From NCBI RefSeq assembly GCF_900215145.1, contig NZ_OBDO01000018.1:1-34824 (forward strand): DNA of 34,824 nucleotides. Direction: 5' to 3'. Of this stretch, positions 31,736-34,824 are shown piece by piece. This DNA comes from Geodermatophilus sabuli. Lineage in GTDB: Bacteria; Actinomycetota; Actinomycetes; Mycobacteriales; Geodermatophilaceae. The notes beneath the pieces were generated by a model. The model was given only the letters and a program-made list of their open reading frames with translations. It searched no databases and was not told the DNA's origin. The translations under genes and the position numbers were made by a program. Each line of letters begins with the position of its first letter. Position 1 is the first letter of the stretch.

Positions 31736-32065
31736 CCGCCGACGTGCGGAGCTTCCTCGCCGGCCTGGACGTGTTCTGCCTGTCCTCGCGGCACGAGGCG
31801 TTGCCGCTGGCGCTGCTCGAGGCGATGGCCGAGGGACTGCCGTGCGTGGCGCGACCGACGCCGGGGACGTCGCTGCGGCGGTGGGGGAGGACGCGGTGGT
31901 CGTCCCCTCGGGGCAGCCGGAGGCACTGGCCGAGGCGCTGGGGGCGCTGCTGGCCGCCCCTGCCCGCCGGGCGGACCTCGCCGCCCGCGCCTGGCGCCGG
32001 GCCGTCACCGCGTTCGAAGCCGGACTCATGGCGCGGAGGACCCTGGACGTGCTCGTGGGGTGTGC
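31730..32065 (+). pseudogene. Glycosyltransferase remnant C, C-terminal half with frameshift
   Basis: Plus-strand frame one gives the GT4 sugar-nucleotide site (DVRSFLAGLDVFCLSSRHEA, then LPLALLEAMAEGLPCVA, an E-x7-E context). Near 31850 the similarity continues in a different frame (DVAAAVGEDAVVVPSGQPEA, then LAARAWRRAVTAFE and ARRTLDVLVG). There is no N-terminal half or start. The gene is thus truncated and frameshifted. Confidence 0.72.
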
Positions 32066-32094
32066 GCCCGACCCCGGCGGGGAACGGGACCGGC

Positions 32095-32271
32095 ATGTCG
32101 AAGAAGCCCAACCAGGAAGAGCAGCAGGCGGCCGCCCGCCAGGCGAAGAAGGAGGGGATGTCGCCCAGCGAGGCTGGTGCGACCACGGGAGCCTCCAAGC
32201 AGATGCGCCACGTCGAGCACGGCGACGACCGGCACGAGCACTCGAGCGCCCAGGGCAAGAGCAAGACCTGA
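32095..32271 (+). CDS. Small hydrophilic protein of unknown function
   Basis: A 58-residue, highly polar protein (KKPNQEEQQAAARQAKKEGM, then SPSEAGATTGASKQMRHVEH) rich in Lys, Gln, Glu, Ala and His, with no hydrophobic core, probably disordered. ATG 32095 follows a weak GGGA/GGGAC purine stretch. Similar small hydrophilic proteins occur near stress genes in actinobacteria, but I cannot name a family. Its codon use is coding-like and it stands just before the aldehyde dehydrogenase. Confidence 0.6.
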   Translation: MSKKPNQEEQQAAARQAKKEGMSPSEAGATTGASKQMRHVEHGDDRHEHSSAQGKSKT

Positions 32272-32315
32272 GCCCCGGAGACGCCCGCATCCGCAGGACC
32301 TGACGGGAGGACCCC

Positions 32316-33740
32316 ATGGCGATCGCCACCATCAACCCGGCCACCGGCGAGACGCTCAAGACCTACGAGCCGCTGTCCGAGGCGGCGCTGGAGGACAAGC
32401 TCGCCCGCGCGGCGGCCGCCTTCGCCGAGTACCGGCTGACCACCCCGCGGCAGCGCGCCGGCTGGCTGCGGGCCGCGGCCGACGTGCTCGAGGGCGACAC
32501 CGACGCCGTCGCCGAGCTCATGACCACCGAGATGGGCAAGACGCTGGCCTCGGCGAAGGCGGAGGCCGGCAAGTGCGTCAAGGCTCTGCGCTACTACGCC
32601 GAGCACGGCGAGGATTTCCTGCAGCCGAAGCCCACCGACGCCGAGGCGGTGGGGGCCATCGAGGCCTACGTCGTCCACCAGCCGCTGGGCGTGGTGCTGG
32701 CGATCATGCCGTGGAACTTCCCGCTCTGGCAGGCCATGCGCTTCGCCGCCCCCGCGCTCATGGCCGGCAACGTCGGGCTGCTCAAGCACGCCAGCAACGT
32801 GCCGCAGACCGCGCTGTACATGGAGGAGCTGTTCCGCAAGGCCGGCTTCCCGGCCGACGTCTTCCAGACGCTGCTGATCGGCTCGGGGACCGTCGAGCGG
32901 GTCATCCGGGACGACCGGGTGGTCGCCGCCACGCTCACCGGCAGCGGGCCGGCCGGCCAGTCGGTGGCCGCGGTCGCCGGGGACGCGCTCAAGAAGACGG
33001 TGCTCGAGCTCGGCGGCAGCGACCCCTTCATCGTCATGCCCTCGGCGGACCTGGACAAGGCGGCCGAGGTGGCGGTGACCGCGCGCTGCCAGAACAACGG
33101 GCAGAGCTGCATCGCGGCCAAGCGCTTCTTCGTCCACACCGACGTCGCCGAGGAGTTCACCCGCCTGTTCGCCGAGAAGATGGCGGCCCTGACGGTGGGC
33201 GACCCGATGGACGACGGCACGAAGGTGGGCCCGCTGGCCACCGAGGACGGGCGGGAGGACGTCGAGCGGTACGTGCAGGACGCCGTCGACAAGGGCGCGA
33301 CCGTCGTCGTCGGCGGCAGGCGCGTGGACCGGCCCGGCTGGTTCTACGAGCCCACCCTCGTCAGCGGCGTCACCCCCGAGATGGCGATGCACTCCGAGGA
33401 GGTGTTCGGCCCCGTCGCGGCGCTGTACACGGTCGCCGACCTCGACGAGGCGATCCGGATCGCCAACGACCACGTCTACGGGTTGGGCGCCAACCTGTGG
33501 AGCGAGGACCAGGGCGAGCGCCTGCGGTTCATCCGCGACGTCCAGTCCGGGATGGCGTTCGTCAACGGGATGGTGACCAGCTATCCCGAGCTGCCCTTCG
33601 GCGGGGTCAAGCAGAGCGGCTACGGCCGGGAGCTGACCGAGGTGGGCATGTACGAGTTCGCCAACGCCAAGACGGTGTGGATCGGGCCGCCCGGCCGGCA
33701 GCAGGGCGAGGGCGACACCGCGGCGGCCGCCAGCGAGTGA
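32316..33740 (+). CDS. gabD: NAD(P)-dependent aldehyde dehydrogenase, succinate-semialdehyde type
   Basis: A 474-residue ALDH. Catalytic Cys265 lies in NNGQSCIAAKRF, general base Glu231 in LELGGSDP, the oxyanion Asn in MPWNFPLW and the cofactor site in TLTGSGPAGQSV. The opening INPATGETLKTYE and the PELPFGGVKQSGYGREL end match GabD/SSADH-like proteins. It would oxidise succinate semialdehyde or a related aldehyde to the acid. ATG 32316 follows GGGAGGA closely. It is not obviously part of the glycan operon; the quinone-oxidoreductase gene follows after 45 nt. Confidence 0.9.
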   Translation: MAIATINPATGETLKTYEPLSEAALEDKLARAAAAFAEYRLTTPRQRAGWLRAAADVLEGDTDAVAELMTTEMGKTLASAKAEAGKCVKALRYYAEHGEDFLQPKPTDAEAVGAIEAYVVHQPLGVVLAIMPWNFPLWQAMRFAAPALMAGNVGLLKHASNVPQTALYMEELFRKAGFPADVFQTLLIGSGTVERVIRDDRVVAATLTGSGPAGQSVAAVAGDALKKTVLELGGSDPFIVMPSADLDKAAEVAVTARCQNNGQSCIAAKRFFVHTDVAEEFTRLFAEKMAALTVGDPMDDGTKVGPLATEDGREDVERYVQDAVDKGATVVVGGRRVDRPGWFYEPTLVSGVTPEMAMHSEEVFGPVAALYTVADLDEAIRIANDHVYGLGANLWSEDQGERLRFIRDVQSGMAFVNGMVTSYPELPFGGVKQSGYGRELTEVGMYEFANAKTVWIGPPGRQQGEGDTAAAASE

Positions 33741-33785
33741 GCCCGGGCCCGGAACAGCGGGGCTCCCGGCCGGGTTGGCGCGGGC

Positions 33786-34733
33786 ATGACCCGCGTCGTC
33801 CTGGCTCCCCGCTACGGCGGGCCCGAGGTGCTGTCTGTCGTCGACGAGCCGGTGGGTGAGCCCGGCCCGGGGGAGGCCCGGGTCGAGGTCCGTGCCGCCG
33901 GCGTGAACCCCGCCGACTGGAAGTCCTACGGCGGCGCGTACGGCACCGACCCGGCCCGGCTGCCCCTGCGCCCCGGCTTCGAGGCGGCCGGGGTGGTCAC
34001 GGCCGTCGGGCCGGACGCCGTGGGCCCGGCCGGCCCGGTCTCGGTGGGGGACGAGGTCATCGGGTTCCGGCTCAGCGGTGCGTACGCGGCCGAGCTGGTC
34101 GCGCCCGCCCCGGCGCTGGTCCCCAAACCGCCGTCGCTGGGCTGGGCGCAGGCCGCCGGCCTGATGCTGGCCGGGGCGACCGCGGTGCACGCGCTGACCG
34201 CGACCGGCGTCGGCGCGGGCGACACCGTGCTCGTGCACGGTGCCGCCGGCGGGGTCGGGCTCATGGCGATCCAGCTGGCGGCCCTGCGCGGAGCCCGCGT
34301 CATCGGCACGGTGGGTGCGGACAGCGCCGACCTCGTCCGCCGGCTCGGTGCCGAGCCGGTCCGCTACGGCCCGGGGCTGGCCGACCGGGTCCGCGAGCTG
34401 GCGCCGGACGGCGTGACCGCGGCCGTGGACACCGTCGGTACGGACGAGGCCGTCGACGTCTCGCTGGACCTGGTGCCCGACCGGGGGCGGATCGCCACCA
34501 TCGCTGCGTTCGCCCGCGGGGCGGCCGAGGGGCTGCAGCTGCTCGGCGGGGGGCCGGGCGCCGACCCCGGCACCGAGCTGCGCGACGCCGCGCGGACCGA
34601 GCTGGCCGCGCTCGCCGGGGACGGCCGGCTCGAGGTCGTCGTCGCCGGCACGTACCCGCTGGAGGACGTCGCGGCCGCCCACCGCGCGGGCATGGCCGGG
34701 CACACCCACGGCAAGCTGCTGCTGGTCCCCTAG
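33786..34733 (+). CDS. NADP-dependent quinone oxidoreductase-like protein (MDR family)
   Basis: A 315-residue zinc-free MDR enzyme: N-terminal GroES-like domain (GVNPADWKSYGG, then PGFEAAGVV), nucleotide motif VLVHGAAGGVGLMAIQLA and a C-terminal THGKLLLVP. This is the QOR/AdhT-like group, NADPH-dependent reductases of quinones or enones. ATG 33786 has no strong Shine-Dalgarno upstream. Placed 45 nt after the ALDH, and possibly co-transcribed. The substrate is unknown. Confidence 0.88.
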   Translation: MTRVVLAPRYGGPEVLSVVDEPVGEPGPGEARVEVRAAGVNPADWKSYGGAYGTDPARLPLRPGFEAAGVVTAVGPDAVGPAGPVSVGDEVIGFRLSGAYAAELVAPAPALVPKPPSLGWAQAAGLMLAGATAVHALTATGVGAGDTVLVHGAAGGVGLMAIQLAALRGARVIGTVGADSADLVRRLGAEPVRYGPGLADRVRELAPDGVTAAVDTVGTDEAVDVSLDLVPDRGRIATIAAFARGAAEGLQLLGGGPGADPGTELRDAARTELAALAGDGRLEVVVAGTYPLEDVAAAHRAGMAGHTHGKLLLVP

Positions 34734-34739
34734 CTTTCG

Positions 34740-34755
34740 CCCTTGAGGTCAAGGG
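34740..34755. promoter_or_regulatory. 16-bp palindrome at the end of the last gene
   Basis: CCCTTGA-GG-TCAAGGG, perfect 7-bp arms with 2 nt between, 6 nt after the stop of the quinone-oxidoreductase gene. The tight spacing disfavours a stem-loop and looks more like a dyad operator for a gene beyond the window. Confidence 0.35.
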
Positions 34756-34824
34756 TCTCGTGCGGGCGGGCGTGAGCGGACCGGGCACTTTGGTGTCCGG
34801 CCTCGGGCAGCAGCGTGGTGGTCG

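Noticed and set aside
31659..34709. Very long minus-strand open frame (about 1,000 codons) antisense to the aldehyde dehydrogenase and quinone-oxidoreductase genes
   Set aside because: It is a by-product of high GC in the third codon position of the real plus-strand genes; its predicted sequence is low-complexity and only its last ~25 codons resemble a protein (glycosyltransferase tail).
1..34824. Defence, toxin-antitoxin, phage or secretion systems
   Set aside because: Looked for nucleases, methyltransferase-restriction pairs, TIR/NTPase modules, phage structural genes and small toxin pairs; none was found. The only methyltransferase is a small-molecule type.

Overview
The window is GC-rich, densely packed DNA with many GTG and TTG starts, 1-4 nt gene overlaps and little intergenic sequence. 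This fits a high-GC actinobacterium. A soil genus of the Geodermatophilaceae type is my inference; no rRNA or other marker gene is present to confirm it. I saw no tRNA, rRNA, CRISPR array, phage gene or transposase.

Layout. (1) 1-2164, minus: an IclR regulator of PcaR/PobR type, a CynX-type MFS transporter and the start of a 3-oxoacid CoA-transferase subunit A, i.e. the lower beta-ketoadipate step. (2) 2382-5032, plus: a NitT/TauT-type ABC importer (two permeases, ATPase) whose own solute-binding protein (SBP) gene survives only as a 51-codon remnant. (3) 5206-6417: a cytochrome P450 closely resembling CYP199 para-substituted-benzoate O-demethylases. (4) 6479-8815: two unrelated-looking genes (a RibD/DHFR-fold reductase and a methyltransferase) among copies of a ~44-bp dispersed repeat and an 82-bp tandem duplication. 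(5) 8799-9791, minus: an orphan NitT/TauT SBP. (6) 9901-15054: a cluster equivalent to Bacillus subtilis ycsF-ycsG-ycsI-kipI-kipA-kipR (5-oxoprolinase PxpABC, a non-canonical Nramp-like carrier, an IclR regulator and a divergent DUF1445 protein). (7) 15116-17178: ArsR regulator plus SulP anion transporter. (8) 17156-22420: acyl-CoA ligase and amidohydrolase resembling p-hydroxycinnamate catabolism, a divergent MarR regulator, a third SBP and a second CynX-type MFS. (9) 22513-26929: VanA-like Rieske oxygenase, a small unknown protein, a VanB-like reductase, a third IclR and a zinc alcohol dehydrogenase. (10) 26993-27400: a cysteine-rich copper-storage protein. (11) 27599-32271: a glycosyltransferase, a Gfo/Idh oxidoreductase and an MDR dehydrogenase, then remnants of at least two further glycosyltransferases and two small genes. 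(12) 32316-34733: a succinate-semialdehyde-type dehydrogenase and a quinone-oxidoreductase-like protein.

How it works together (inference): regions 1-3, 5, 8 and 9 look like a catabolic island for plant-derived aromatic acids. ABC and MFS carriers would import substrates, the P450 and the Rieske system would O-demethylate or hydroxylate rings, the ligase and amidohydrolase would shorten hydroxycinnamate side chains, and the CoA-transferase would lead ring-cleavage products into central metabolism. Four specific regulators (three IclR, including the kip-type one, and one MarR) sit beside candidate palindromic operators. The most informative of these are a 20-bp element shared by the P450 and the orphan SBP, and a 19-bp MarR-type site occurring twice.
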